Below, in pieces: positions 29,598 through 39,118 of a stretch of DNA of 64,000 nucleotides. The notes under the pieces were generated by a model. It did not search any database and had not been told where the DNA came from. It saw only the letters and a program-made list of their open reading frames with translations. The number at the start of each line of letters is the position of its first letter. The stretch's first letter is position 1. The stretch comes from JAUIAI01 sp963732405 (GTDB lineage Bacteria > Pseudomonadota > Gammaproteobacteria > Burkholderiales > Burkholderiaceae_E), in assembly GCA_963732405.1 (NCBI GenBank), contig CAVSZG010000006.1, positions 1,068,084-1,132,083 on the forward strand, written 5' to 3'. A program made the translations under genes and the position numbers.

Positions 29598-30584
29598 CTA
29601 TTCGGGCCCGCCGAAGGCACGCGCCAGCAATTCATCGTTGAGATGGCCCCCCGAAAAACTGCGACCACTGCGCAGATTCGTGACCAGAACCTGGGCCGGC
29701 GCGAACAGCATCGGATCGATCTTGTAGAAATCGAATCCGGCTGCCTTGAACAATTCGCCGAATGGCCGGCCGTAGTCAGACGAGGTCGTGCACGGCAGGC
29801 GCCGGGCCAGATCGCTGGCCGAATCGTCGTCGGCATCGACCAGCAACTGCACACGCCCGCCAAACAGGATCGCATCATTGCCGCGGCTCATGCTGGTCAG
29901 GAAATCGGGCGATGGCGGGCACAGGGGCGCGCTGCCAATGCCGTCGACGATCGCGGACAGGGGAAAGTCGAGCGCATGGGCCTTGTGCAGCGCGGTTTCG
30001 AGCACCCGTCCGACCACCTGGGTCAGGCCGGCCATGCTGGTGGTCGGTGCGACCACAAAGACCAGCGACTGTGCGGGAAGGGCGCAGGCCTGCGCCACCC
30101 GGTCGACCACGCCGGCCGGCGGGCTGCGATCGGCTTCCAGCACCAGGACGGCCCGTTCAACCGGTCGATCGGTATAGCCCAGATCGTCGAACAGGGCTTC
30201 GCTACGAGCGAGCGCACGCGCAGGACCCGAGCCCAATGCATTGAATTTGCCGCCTGCCGGATCCTTGAGTTGCCAGCCTGCATATTGGCTGGCCAGACAG
30301 GCCAGCACGGGCTGACTGCTGGCCACGGTGATGGCGAATGGCCAGGCGACACTGGCGCCTGCGCCACCCGGTCCGATGCTGGCTGATCCCAGGCCCGCCA
30401 GACAGAGTTCAACCAGTCGGCGCCCGGCTTCGATGCCACCCTGGCACTCGATGCCCGCATCAATGAAGGTGCTTCCCCCGGGTAATTGGCTGACGCGCAG
30501 ACGCAGCCTGTCGGCATCGCGCACCAGGGCATCAATGAATGGCAAGGCACATTCGCCCACGGAAATCATCGGAGTCTGGTTCAC
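29598..30584 (-). CDS. mch: Methenyltetrahydromethanopterin cyclohydrolase
   Basis: Interconverts methenyl- and N5-formyl-H4MPT; 328 residues. Recognisable segments are STFIDAGIECQGGIEAGRRL, YAGWQLKDPAGGKFNALGSGPARAL, YTDRPVERAVLVLEADR, and the C-terminal YGRPFGELFKAAGFDFYKIDPMLFAPAQV. The start is probably the GTG at 30584, overlapping the upstream TGA in a GTGA arrangement; an ATG at 30602 is possible. Confidence 0.95.
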   Translation of the reverse strand: MNQTPMISVGECALPFIDALVRDADRLRLRVSQLPGGSTFIDAGIECQGGIEAGRRLVELCLAGLGSASIGPGGAGASVAWPFAITVASSQPVLACLASQYAGWQLKDPAGGKFNALGSGPARALARSEALFDDLGYTDRPVERAVLVLEADRSPPAGVVDRVAQACALPAQSLVFVVAPTTSMAGLTQVVGRVLETALHKAHALDFPLSAIVDGIGSAPLCPPSPDFLTSMSRGNDAILFGGRVQLLVDADDDSASDLARRLPCTTSSDYGRPFGELFKAAGFDFYKIDPMLFAPAQVLVTNLRSGRSFSGGHLNDELLARAFGGPE

Positions 30585-31906
30585 GGTGTCTGATTCCCAC
30601 ATAGCCATCGATTGAGAAGTGTCGCACGTTCGGCCAGTTGCGCCGCAGTGCCTCGTGGACACGCTCCCTGTGCGTGCACCGTACAGATCGGCATGGCGGG
30701 CGCAATGGCCGAGCCGGCGTCGGGCAGATCGGACAGAAAATCGGGCGCGGGTTCGCAGGACTCGCCCGGCCAGCGCAAGCTGGTGCGCGCAAACACGGTC
30801 AGCATACCTCGCGAACCGCCGGCGGGTCTGGCGATCGCGTCAGGGATCGGATCATCGGTCGCAGGCCGATCGCCGACCGGAACATGCAGATGGACGGCCA
30901 GTGCGGTCTGCAGGCCGGATGGGAGCGATGGTTCGTCGTCCGGCCCGCCTGGGCCGCTCGCGAGCAATTCCGTCGTGGCGCTGAATCGGGGGTTCACTTC
31001 GAGAATCCGGAACCCGCTGGCCGTGCCAATGAAGTCGACACTGCACAGCCCTTGTACGAACAAGGCGGGCAGCAGAGCGTTCACGCAATCGATGAGCTGT
31101 GTGTGCCAGCGTGCGGGCAGGCTTATGCCATTGATCGCCCCTGCATAAATGCGTCGGCCGCTGCCGATTGCCGGCCAGGGCCTGAACAACAGCCGATTGA
31201 CCCCCAGGATAGTCACCTGCTGCTGATCAACCAGGCAGGTCAATGACATGGGCGCGCCAATGATCCGTTGTTGTCGGTAGGTGGATGTGGACCGGGTCGG
31301 ATCGTCGGCATCGCCTGCATCCCGACCACCGGCCTGCGCGGTCGGCCACTGGATATGCGCGGCACCGGTGCCATTGATTCTCTTGTGCAGCCATCCGGAT
31401 GGGCGCTCATCCAACACCGGATCGACCGCATCGGCATTGCTCGGGCCAGACCAGCGCGCCTTGGAAGTGATCGTGGTTGGAAACGGAATTCGCAGGTCTT
31501 GCAGCAAGGCCATGAAACGATCCGGATCACCGCATCGTGACCAGGTGTCGGCCGGTGATCCGGCCAGCACCGTCCTGTCGGCCATCGCGTCGAGTAGAGC
31601 GCTGCGGCCTTCGAAGCCGCTACCCGGCATGATGGCGGCCAGTGGTGCATCGGCCTGCAGACGGTCGATAAGGGCCAGCAGACGCGGCCCATCAATCGCA
31701 GGCAGCGAACGGCCGGTGGCATCGCTGGCAATCGATTCGTATCCTTCGGCTGTCGCCATCGTGTCACGGTCGCCGAAACAATCGGCCGCAAACGGACGCA
31801 GGCCGCTTAGCCGCGCCACCCGCACCAGTGATCGCGCCGACAGACCAGCGACCAGGACGCGAGCCGCAGGCAACAGGGACTGGTCAGACCACCCGTTGCC
31901 GCGCAA
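30581..31906 (-). CDS. ATP-grasp family protein of the H4MPT island
   Basis: Up to 441 residues. RVLVAGLSARSLVRVARLSGLRPFAADCFGD at 31774-31861 forms an N-terminal nucleotide/preATP-grasp fold, the middle has GPSNADAVDPVLDERPSGWLHKRINGTGA with the lid, and LFVQGLCSVDFI followed by RILEVNPRFSATTEL is the ATP/Mg site. Proteins like this occur in methylotroph C1 islands (annotated as ATP-grasp, Orf17-like) and are thought to act in cofactor synthesis; the reaction is unknown. The start is uncertain: TTG at 31906 overlaps mtdB by 23 bases, and TTG at 31873 follows its stop. Confidence 0.75.
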   Translation of the reverse strand: MRGNGWSDQSLLPAARVLVAGLSARSLVRVARLSGLRPFAADCFGDRDTMATAEGYESIASDATGRSLPAIDGPRLLALIDRLQADAPLAAIMPGSGFEGRSALLDAMADRTVLAGSPADTWSRCGDPDRFMALLQDLRIPFPTTITSKARWSGPSNADAVDPVLDERPSGWLHKRINGTGAAHIQWPTAQAGGRDAGDADDPTRSTSTYRQQRIIGAPMSLTCLVDQQQVTILGVNRLLFRPWPAIGSGRRIYAGAINGISLPARWHTQLIDCVNALLPALFVQGLCSVDFIGTASGFRILEVNPRFSATTELLASGPGGPDDEPSLPSGLQTALAVHLHVPVGDRPATDDPIPDAIARPAGGSRGMLTVFARTSLRWPGESCEPAPDFLSDLPDAGSAIAPAMPICTVHAQGACPRGTAAQLAERATLLNRWLCGNQTP

Positions 31907-32783
31907 GCTCGAAGGCTTCCGGGAACGACAGGTAAAGCGCTTCCTGACTGGCCAGCATCTGTTTGAGCAGGCCTGATTCGACCTGGTATTTAATGTTGCC
32001 GATGGCCAGTGCGCCGATGCCGCGCACCGACGTCCCAGCGAGCGTATCCCCGTTGGTCATGGCATCGAGGCCGTGAATGCCGGCCGGTGGCACCGCGTTC
32101 ACGTCCGCAGCCACCTTGAGTTGCCTGGCGGCGCGCAGGCCTGCCTCGCTCACCACCTCGATACCGGCTGCTGCGCAGGCCAGAACAACATCGGCATCGG
32201 CCAGTTGCCTGGCAAGATCAGCCGGCTCACGCGCCAATGCCCCCTCGATGGTCACACCGAACTGCTCACGGCAGAAGGCGGCAGCCTGCTCGGCTTTTGC
32301 GCTGCTGGATGAACTCAGCAGGGTGACCCTGGCCTGTTGCATGGCCGCGATAATGCCGGCGGTCTGGCCCACCGGACCCGTGCCACCGACCACCACGACC
32401 CGCAGTCCGTCCAGCGAGGTTGAGGCATGGTCGCGCAACACCTGCTCGACACAGGCCACCATGGCGGCGGCCGTGGTGAATGCGCCGCTCGGATCGACCA
32501 GCACCGAGGCGGCAAAGGGTGGCACCATGGCCTCGCGGGCTGCAGCGAAACTGGCCAGTGCCACCTCGATGTCGCGACCGCCGATCATGATGCCGGTATT
32601 GCGCACGCCCTTGGGACCGCGCGAAAAGATTGCATCCTGGGTCAGCGCGCGAATCTGCGCCGTATCGATACCGGTATAGGGCGTGACCGCCGTGAAGCCG
32701 GCGTCATACGCCATGTTCACATCGAAGGGACTCGCCCAGGACTGGGCGGTGAACAGATGCAGTAGGTGGGGTTTGTCGCTCAT
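31884..32783 (-). CDS. mtdB: NAD(P)-dependent methylene-H4MPT dehydrogenase
   Basis: Oxidises methylene-H4MPT to methenyl-H4MPT; 299 residues. The N-terminus (HLFTAQSWASPFDVNMAYDAGF, spread over 32715-32768) is characteristic, and GRDIEVALASFAAAREAMVPP lies in the pterin-binding domain. The Rossmann motif VVVVGGTGPVGQTAGIIAA is followed by LLSSSSSAKAEQAAAF, and KVAADVNAVPPAGIHGLD is conserved. It could be called MtdA by homology, but H4MPT context favours MtdB. Its ATG overlaps the mptG stop by four bases. Confidence 0.92.
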   Translation of the reverse strand: MSDKPHLLHLFTAQSWASPFDVNMAYDAGFTAVTPYTGIDTAQIRALTQDAIFSRGPKGVRNTGIMIGGRDIEVALASFAAAREAMVPPFAASVLVDPSGAFTTAAAMVACVEQVLRDHASTSLDGLRVVVVGGTGPVGQTAGIIAAMQQARVTLLSSSSSAKAEQAAAFCREQFGVTIEGALAREPADLARQLADADVVLACAAAGIEVVSEAGLRAARQLKVAADVNAVPPAGIHGLDAMTNGDTLAGTSVRGIGALAIGNIKYQVESGLLKQMLASQEALYLSFPEAFELARQRVV

Positions 32784-33776
32784 GATGAATCCTGCGGAGT
32801 CGGAATGACGCTGGTCAGGCGCTCGAGACGGGCGCCATGATTATTGCCCGTTGTGACCATCAGCCGTAGCGCATACTGACGCACCAGCGGATGATTGTCG
32901 AAATCGCGGGTGATGCGGTCCGCGGCATCGGCATCGCCGATGATGGCGAAACCGGTCGGCCCCCAGGAACTCTGGCCGATCGCATGGGCGCCACGCGAGG
33001 CCAGCCAGGCGAGCATGCCCGCCACGCCGGGATGACGAAACCGGGCGCCTTGCACACTGGCGAAATGATCGCCAACTGCCGCCTGAAGATCGGTGATCAC
33101 CGCGCCGAAGGTGGCCAGATCCTGCTCGACGAGTGCCGGCAACGCGCCGGTCAGCAGAGCGTGGGCGAGGCGCTGCGCCTGGCGCGCCGGAAACGGGGGC
33201 AGGTCGTGGAAGGCCTGAACCTCGGCTGGCCCGGACAAGCCCTGATCACCGGGATCGAGTACCAGCAAGACCCGCCAGCTCACTGGAAACGGCAAGCGCA
33301 CCGTCACCGGCGGCACGTCGGTTGCCGGTCCATGGCCGCCGTCAATGATGAAACCACCGCGTTCGAATGCGCCGATGCCGATACCGGAGCGGCGACCTCG
33401 TTGCATGAGTCGGGCGATATCAGCCGCGCTTCGCGCTTCGCCGCAGGCCGCAAACACGGCGCTGCCGATGGCCATGGCCAGTTGCGTTCCACTGCCGAAT
33501 CCGGCATGGGCGGGTGGTTGATCTCGCACGGTCAGTCTGAGCGGATCATCACATCCGGCGCACGCCTTGGCGGTGGCGAGCCAGTGTGCACTCTCGGGCG
33601 ATCCGCTGACCTCATCGACCTTGCCCCGGGCCGCTGAGAAGCTCGATGTCGGTGTCCAGGCCGTCGACGGTAAGTCCGACACTGCCGAAACGGCGTCCAC
33701 TGCTGCCCGACATGTCGATAAACCCCAGATGCAGTCGACCCGGCGTGATGACGCGGATCCTCGGAATCTGATTCAT
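32780..33776 (-). CDS. mptG: Beta-ribofuranosylaminobenzene 5'-phosphate synthase, with an apparent +1 frameshift
   Basis: The committed enzyme of H4MPT synthesis, joining p-aminobenzoate to PRPP with loss of CO2; a GHMP-fold protein, about 331 residues after correction. The start at 33776 gives MNQIPRIRVITPGRLHLGF and GRRFGSVGLTVDG. The body in the other frame has DQPPAHAGFGSGTQLAMAIG (GHMP ATP-type loop), RSGIGIGAFERGGFIIDGG and AIGQSSWGPTGFAII. Dropping one base at 33639-33640 (coding strand GCTTCTC to GCTCTC) joins DTDIELSAARGKVDE. First gene of the long minus-strand operon. Confidence 0.9.
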
Positions 33777-33881
33777 GATCGACGTGGCGATCGGTCGGCT
33801 CTGGCAGGCATGCCCCATCATGCAACAAGCAGGGCGCATTTTCAAACCAGCGGCGCACGCTGCTGCTGCTATGATGAATTC
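33777..33881. promoter_or_regulatory. Divergent promoter region between mptG and fhcB
   Basis: 105 bases separate the two divergent C1 operons, so both must start here. I see no clear sigma-70 pair. A 10-base palindrome ATGAATTCAT (33874-33883) touches the fhcB start and could be chance. Confidence 0.5.
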
Positions 33882-35189
33882 ATGACTGCGACGCGTGTCT
33901 GTCCTTTCTGCAGCCTTTTGTGCGACGACCTGCCCATCGCGGTCGATCCGTCCTCGACTCACGGCCTCAGGTGTGCCACGGCGAGACAGGGCTTCATGGC
34001 CAGCGGAACCAGAACCCAAGGCCCCGATCCCGATCGGCAGGTCGGCGTCGGCCTGGCCGGGCCGGTATCGGTCGACCCCTCGCTGGTCGAGCGTGCGGTC
34101 AGCCTGTTGGGCGCCTCGCGCCGACCCCTGTTTGCGGGCCTGGCCACGGATGTGGCCGGGATGCGCGCGGCACTCGATCTGGCCGAGCGCTGCGGCGGCG
34201 TCACCGACCATCTGCATGGCGCCGCGCGCATGATCAATCTGGTCCCGTTGCAACAGCATGGCGGACAGCTCACGACATTGGCCGAGGTGCGCAATCGCGC
34301 CGATCTGATCAATTTCGTCGGTGGCGAGCCGCTCGCGGCCTTCCCCCGTTTCGAGGAACGTATCCTCGCACCTGCCGGATCCTTCATCGATCCGGCGATC
34401 GGCCGGCGTTGCGTGCGCATCGGCGCCAATCAGGCCGTGAATCTGCCGGTGGCACTGGATCTGCCCGGTGATCTTCACGACGTGATGGCGCTGCTCGACA
34501 CCACCCTGATGCTGCTGGATGCCGGTGGCGCCGATCCCGCAAAACCTTTGCCGGGGCATCTGGCCAGCCGGCCCGATCTGCCGGCGGCTCGCGCATGGCT
34601 GCAACTATTGCAGGCCAGCGCCTATCCGGTGTTCATCTGGGCGGCTGCCAACTGGCCGGTTGCACTCGGACAACGCCTGAGCCTGCGCCTGATGCGCCTG
34701 GTCTCGGCCCTGAACCGGAAGGGGCGCGCGGCGGCCCTGCCGATGGGTGGCAATGACGGCGAGGCAAGCGCCGAGGCCGTCCACTTGTGGCGCACCGGAT
34801 TTCCGCTGCGTAGCGCCTTCACCCCTGAGGGCGTGCGCTTCGATCCGGTGGCGCATGATGCAGCCGGTTTGCTGGCGCGCGGCGACGTTGACAGCCTGGT
34901 CTGGATCAGTGGCCTGGGCATCGCCCATCCGCCACCGGACACCTCCTTGCCCAGCATCGTGCTCGGGCCACCGGGTATGGCAAATTCAGCCAGCGTCTTC
35001 ATACCGGTCGGCACACCCGGCATCGATCATGATTCACATCTGGTGCGAATGGATCGCGTGGTCACCATGTATCTGCGCCAGACTGGCGCGGTGTCTGCAA
35101 TCCGGGAGCGCCTGCCCTCGGTCGCCCAGGTGCTGCAGGCTGTGTTGTCCGGCCTGCAGGCCGCATCGTCGATGCCGGTGGCCGACTGA
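33882..35189 (+). CDS. fhcB: Formyltransferase/hydrolase complex subunit B (FwdB-like)
   Basis: 435 residues. ATRVCPFCSLLCDDLPIAVD at the N-terminus is the FwdB/FmdB-type CxxC region; RCATARQGFMASG, NRADLINFVGGEPLAAFPRFEER and SLVWISGLG follow. In bacteria the Fhc complex (A-D) transfers formyl from H4MPT to a methanofuran analogue and hydrolyses it to formate; the B subunit is a catalytically reduced relative of archaeal formylmethanofuran dehydrogenase B. ATG 33882 is chosen because the longer frame would run through the intergenic region and into mptG. Confidence 0.92.
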   Translation: MTATRVCPFCSLLCDDLPIAVDPSSTHGLRCATARQGFMASGTRTQGPDPDRQVGVGLAGPVSVDPSLVERAVSLLGASRRPLFAGLATDVAGMRAALDLAERCGGVTDHLHGAARMINLVPLQQHGGQLTTLAEVRNRADLINFVGGEPLAAFPRFEERILAPAGSFIDPAIGRRCVRIGANQAVNLPVALDLPGDLHDVMALLDTTLMLLDAGGADPAKPLPGHLASRPDLPAARAWLQLLQASAYPVFIWAAANWPVALGQRLSLRLMRLVSALNRKGRAAALPMGGNDGEASAEAVHLWRTGFPLRSAFTPEGVRFDPVAHDAAGLLARGDVDSLVWISGLGIAHPPPDTSLPSIVLGPPGMANSASVFIPVGTPGIDHDSHLVRMDRVVTMYLRQTGAVSAIRERLPSVAQVLQAVLSGLQAASSMPVAD

Positions 35190-36862
35190 TGCGAACCATT
35201 CTGGCCAACGCGACGATTCACGACCCGGTGCATGGCCGCTCGGGCGAACCGGCCGACATTCATATCGTCGACGGGCGTATCGTGGCGCCCGCGCGTGCCG
35301 ATGCCCAGGACAGGCGGGTGGATTGTTCCGGTCTGGTGCTGATGGCCGGGGCGATCGATCTGCACACCCATATCGGCGGTGGCAAGGTCAACATCGCGCG
35401 CATGCTGATGAGCGAAGATCATGAGCGCCATCAGAGCCTGCCTACTGATCTGCTGCGCGGTGGCGTGGGCGGAGCGGCGCCCAGTTGTGCCATCACCGGC
35501 TATCGCTATGCGCAGATGGGTTACACCGCCTGCTTCGAACCGGCCATGCTGCCTGCCAATGCGCGTCAGGCGCATCTGGAGATGGGCGACATTCCGATGG
35601 TCGATCACGGCGCCTATGCGATGCTGGGCAGTGATGACTTCCTGCTGACCCTGCTCGCCCAGGGACGCGAACAAGCCGTCATCAATGACTACGTGGCCTG
35701 GACCCTGCGCGCCACTCAGGCAGTCGGTCTGAAGGTGGTGAACCCCGGCGGCATCAGCGCCTTCAAGTTCAATCAGCGAAGCCTCGATGTCGATGATCTT
35801 CATGTGCATTACCGGGTCAGCCCGCGTCAGGTGGTGCGATGTCTGGCCCGCGCCCTGCACGATCTGGCCGTGCCGCACCCGCTGCATGTGCATGCGAGCA
35901 ATCTGGGCGTGCCGGGCAATGTCCAGAGCACCCTGGCCACCATCGATGCGGCCGAGGGGTTGCCGATTCATCTGACCCATGTGCAGTTTCACAGTTACGG
36001 CCGGGATGGACCGAAAAAATTCTCCTCCGAAGCACAGCGCATCGCCGATGCGGTCAACGCCCACGACAATGTCAGCATCGACATCGGTCAGATCATGTTC
36101 GGGCGTACCGTAACCGCCTCGGGTGACACTCAGGCGCAGACCCGTGGCATTTCGCTGGCCGATCCGCGCCGGGCGGTATTGATGGACATCGAATGTGATG
36201 CCGGCTGTGGCGTCGTGCCCTTCCGCTATCGCGACACCAGCTATGTCAATGCCTTGCAGTGGACCATCGGCCTGGAATTGTTTCTGGCGGTGCGCGATCC
36301 ATGGCGCATCTTTCTGACCACCGACCATCCCAATGGCGCACCCTTCACGAGTTATCCGCGACTGATCCGCCTGCTGATGGATCGCGACTTCCGCAATCGG
36401 CAGTTCGATGCACTACCCGAAGAGGTTCGCGCGATCAGCCCGCTGCGCGACAATCCGCGCGAGTATTCGCTAGACGAGATCGCGATCATGACGAGGGCGG
36501 CGCCTGCGCGCATTCTGGGCATGGCCGATCGTGGTCATCTGGGCGCCGGTGCGGCGGCTGACATCGTCGCCTACCGTCCCGATACGGATCGCGAAAAAAT
36601 GTTCGCCACGCCGGCCTTCGTCTACAAGGATGGTGAACGCGTGGTCCAGGACGGTCAGATCATCAAGACCGTGATCGGCAATCTGCATCGGGTCAGGCCG
36701 GAGCATGATGCCGGCATCGTCACCGAACTGAACGACTGGTTCGAGCGCACCCAGACCATGAGCACCATCAACTTCGTGATCGGCGACGATGAAGTCTGCC
36801 AGTGCGGCCATGGCATGAAGCTGTTCACCCATCCCTGTCAACGCGGCGTGTTCCGGCGATGA
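35189..36862 (+). CDS. fhcA: Formyltransferase/hydrolase complex subunit A (amidohydrolase)
   Basis: Hydrolytic subunit of Fhc, 557 residues. An amidohydrolase barrel is marked by the metal site GAIDLHTHIGGGKVNIARML, GLKVVNPGGISAFKFNQ (Lys region), HPLHVHASNLGVPGN, PIHLTHVQFHSYG, and FLTTDHPNGAPFTSYPRLI (Asp/His). The ATG overlaps the fhcB stop by one base. Product formate is passed to the formate dehydrogenase encoded at 54751-59203. Confidence 0.96.
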   Translation: MRTILANATIHDPVHGRSGEPADIHIVDGRIVAPARADAQDRRVDCSGLVLMAGAIDLHTHIGGGKVNIARMLMSEDHERHQSLPTDLLRGGVGGAAPSCAITGYRYAQMGYTACFEPAMLPANARQAHLEMGDIPMVDHGAYAMLGSDDFLLTLLAQGREQAVINDYVAWTLRATQAVGLKVVNPGGISAFKFNQRSLDVDDLHVHYRVSPRQVVRCLARALHDLAVPHPLHVHASNLGVPGNVQSTLATIDAAEGLPIHLTHVQFHSYGRDGPKKFSSEAQRIADAVNAHDNVSIDIGQIMFGRTVTASGDTQAQTRGISLADPRRAVLMDIECDAGCGVVPFRYRDTSYVNALQWTIGLELFLAVRDPWRIFLTTDHPNGAPFTSYPRLIRLLMDRDFRNRQFDALPEEVRAISPLRDNPREYSLDEIAIMTRAAPARILGMADRGHLGAGAAADIVAYRPDTDREKMFATPAFVYKDGERVVQDGQIIKTVIGNLHRVRPEHDAGIVTELNDWFERTQTMSTINFVIGDDEVCQCGHGMKLFTHPCQRGVFRR

Positions 36863-37764
36863 GCGGATCCATCGAACGGGCCGGCATCGCCATCGACGAT
36901 ACCTTCGCCGAGGCCTTCGGCATGAAGGCGACCCGCATCATCATTACGGCGGCCACGCCGGCATGGGCGCATCAGGCCGCCATCACCGCCACGGGCTTCG
37001 CCACCAGCGTGATCGGCTGCGGCTGCGAGGCCGGCATCGAACGCACACTGCGCCCGGGTTCGACACCGGATGCGCGCCCGGGCGTGTCCATCCTGCTGTT
37101 CGCGGTCTCCACCAAGGAACTCGAGAAGCAGGTTGAGCGGCGGGTCGCGCAATGCATACTGACATGCCCGACCACGGCGGCCTTCGCCGGCATCACCGGT
37201 GAAAAATCCATCGGCCTGGGCAAATCGCTCCGGTATTTTGGCGACGGCTGGCAGATGTCGAAAAAGCTCGGCGGTGAGCGCTACTGGCGCGTGCCGGTCA
37301 TGGATGGTGAGTTTCTGGTTCAGGAAAAGACCGGCATCGTGCCAGCCGTTGGCGGCGGCAATCTGATCATCGCGGCCACGTCGATCGAGTCGGCGCTCAC
37401 CGCGACCGAGGCCGCCGTCAAGGCCATGCGCAGGCTGCCGAATGTGATCATGCCGTTTCCGGGGGGCATCGTGCGGTCGGGATCCAAGGTCGGCAGTCGC
37501 TATCCGGCGCTGTCGGCCAGTACCAACGATGCCTATTGCCCGACCTTGCGCGGCGCCACGGTTTCGCAACTGGATGAGCGCTCGGCTGCTGCGCTGGAGA
37601 TCGTCATTGACGGACTCGAGGATACTGACGTGGCCGCGGCGATGCGGGCCGGCATCGGCGCGATCTGTGCCCTGGGCGCGGCCAGCGGTATCACGCGCAT
37701 CAGCGCGGGCAACTATGGCGGCAAACTGGGCCAGTTCCATTTTCATCTCAAAGATCTGCTATGA
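36859..37764 (+). CDS. fhcD: Formylmethanofuran:H4MPT formyltransferase subunit
   Basis: 301 residues of the archaeal Ftr family: GIAIDDTFAEAFGMKATRII, GCGCEAGIERTL, DARPGVSILLFAVSTKELEK, RVAQCILTCPTTAAFAG, and GGNLIIAATSIESAL are conserved. It moves the formyl group from H4MPT to the methanofuran-type carrier within Fhc. ATG 36859 overlaps the fhcA stop (ATGA). Confidence 0.96.
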   Translation: MSGSIERAGIAIDDTFAEAFGMKATRIIITAATPAWAHQAAITATGFATSVIGCGCEAGIERTLRPGSTPDARPGVSILLFAVSTKELEKQVERRVAQCILTCPTTAAFAGITGEKSIGLGKSLRYFGDGWQMSKKLGGERYWRVPVMDGEFLVQEKTGIVPAVGGGNLIIAATSIESALTATEAAVKAMRRLPNVIMPFPGGIVRSGSKVGSRYPALSASTNDAYCPTLRGATVSQLDERSAAALEIVIDGLEDTDVAAAMRAGIGAICALGAASGITRISAGNYGGKLGQFHFHLKDLL

Positions 37765-37798
37765 ATGCCTGCTGTCCGCAAGCTGTTGATGGCCCTGC

Positions 37799-38674
37799 AT
37801 GGCAACGGATACGGCCATGACCACGCTCGAGCTGCGGGTTCGTCATGACGCGCCATTGCGGGACGGCGATCTGCCGATCGATGCGGGTGTCTTGCGTCCC
37901 GACCTGTTGCTGGCGATGTCGCCCGCGCAGATCGCGGGACTGAGCCTGAATCGCGCCAATCAGCGCCTGGTCCTGGCCGATCTCATGCAGATCCGTCGGC
38001 GCACGAGCCGCCAGGATCGCTTGGTGATCGACGCGGTGACACCGATGCTGCATGGTATTGCACGGGGCATGCGCTCGGGCGAGCTCATCATCAGCGGCCA
38101 GGCTGGCCCGGGCCTGGGGGCCTCGATGGCTGGTGGATCGATCCGGATGACGGGGCTGGTTGGCGACGACTGCGGCATCGGCATGCGCGGTGGACGGATC
38201 CACATCGATGGCTCGGCGGGTGACCGGCTCGGCGGTGTGTTGCCCGGTCATGCCTTCGGCCTGCGTGGCGGCGAGATCCACGTGAGCGGCGATGTGGGCT
38301 GGCGATGTGGCGACCGCATGCGTCGCGGCATCATTATGATCGGGGGCAGGGCCGCGGGTGAACTCGGTTTCCGGATGCTGGCCGGTTCGATACTGGTTGG
38401 AGACGATCCCGGCGCCGATTGCGGCTATGAATTGCGCCATGGCTCGATCATTGCGAGTCAGGCGCCTGCCCGTCTGCCGGGCGGTTTTGCGGACACCGGC
38501 CAACACCGGCTGGGTATCCTGACCCTGATGGCGGCCGACCGCAGCCGCGATCGTCAGGCCAGCAACGGGCCCCTGGCCGAGTTGCTCAAGCGCATGCGCC
38601 CGGGTCTTGCCAGACGCTGGGTCGGTGATCTGGCAATCGGCGGCCGTGGCGAATTGCTCGTGCCGGCCATCTGA
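37799..38674 (+). CDS. fhcC: Formyltransferase/hydrolase complex subunit C (GXGXG beta-helix)
   Basis: 291 residues of the FwdC/GltS-C beta-helix type, with repeated Gly-rich turns: GELIISGQAGPGLGASMAGG, RGGRIHIDGSAGDRLGG, RGGEIHVSGDVGWRCGDRM, RRGIIMIGGRAAGELG. It is a structural subunit of Fhc. Start is ATG 37799 or ATG 37817 (MTTLELRV). Confidence 0.93.
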   Translation: MATDTAMTTLELRVRHDAPLRDGDLPIDAGVLRPDLLLAMSPAQIAGLSLNRANQRLVLADLMQIRRRTSRQDRLVIDAVTPMLHGIARGMRSGELIISGQAGPGLGASMAGGSIRMTGLVGDDCGIGMRGGRIHIDGSAGDRLGGVLPGHAFGLRGGEIHVSGDVGWRCGDRMRRGIIMIGGRAAGELGFRMLAGSILVGDDPGADCGYELRHGSIIASQAPARLPGGFADTGQHRLGILTLMAADRSRDRQASNGPLAELLKRMRPGLARRWVGDLAIGGRGELLVPAI

Positions 38675-38704
38675 ATCACGATTCGAACAAGCGGAGGAAC
38701 TGGC

Positions 38705-39085
38705 ATGACACAGGAAGCGCCCAAGATCTATGACGAGGCCGGCATCGCGCAGCGACTGACCGGCGAGCTGCGGCACTGGTACGTCGAGGATGGCTGGCTG
38801 CGTCGCAAGTTCAAGACCGGATCCTGGAAGGGCACCCTGATGGTGGTGAACACCGTGGGACACCTGGCCGAAGCGGCCTGGCATCATCCCGACCTGACCG
38901 TCTCCTACGCCTTCGTCATCGTCAAACTGCAATCGCACGATGCCAAGGGCATCACCGATCGCGACTTCGAACTGGCCACCCAGATCGAGCGGGTCGTGCA
39001 ATGGCAGCCAGGCAAGGCGGGCGGGGCACTGACGGGCACGCCCAATGATGATCAGCGGTTCAAATACATCAAATACGACGACTGA
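38705..39085 (+). CDS. Pterin-4a-carbinolamine dehydratase family protein
   Basis: 126 residues. LTGELRHWYVEDGWLRRKFKT, AEAAWHHPDLTVSYAFVIVKL and GITDRDFELATQIERV give the PCD/DCoH fold, with the HHPD-type active-site segment intact. It follows fhcC by 30 bases (GGAGG before the ATG), so it is probably the last gene of the fhc operon. PCD-like proteins recur in H4MPT islands; a role in pterin handling is likely but not defined. Confidence 0.85.
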   Translation: MTQEAPKIYDEAGIAQRLTGELRHWYVEDGWLRRKFKTGSWKGTLMVVNTVGHLAEAAWHHPDLTVSYAFVIVKLQSHDAKGITDRDFELATQIERVVQWQPGKAGGALTGTPNDDQRFKYIKYDD

Positions 39086-39118
39086 GATCTGGCCGGCCGG
39101 TTGCGAGGCAGGGGCCAG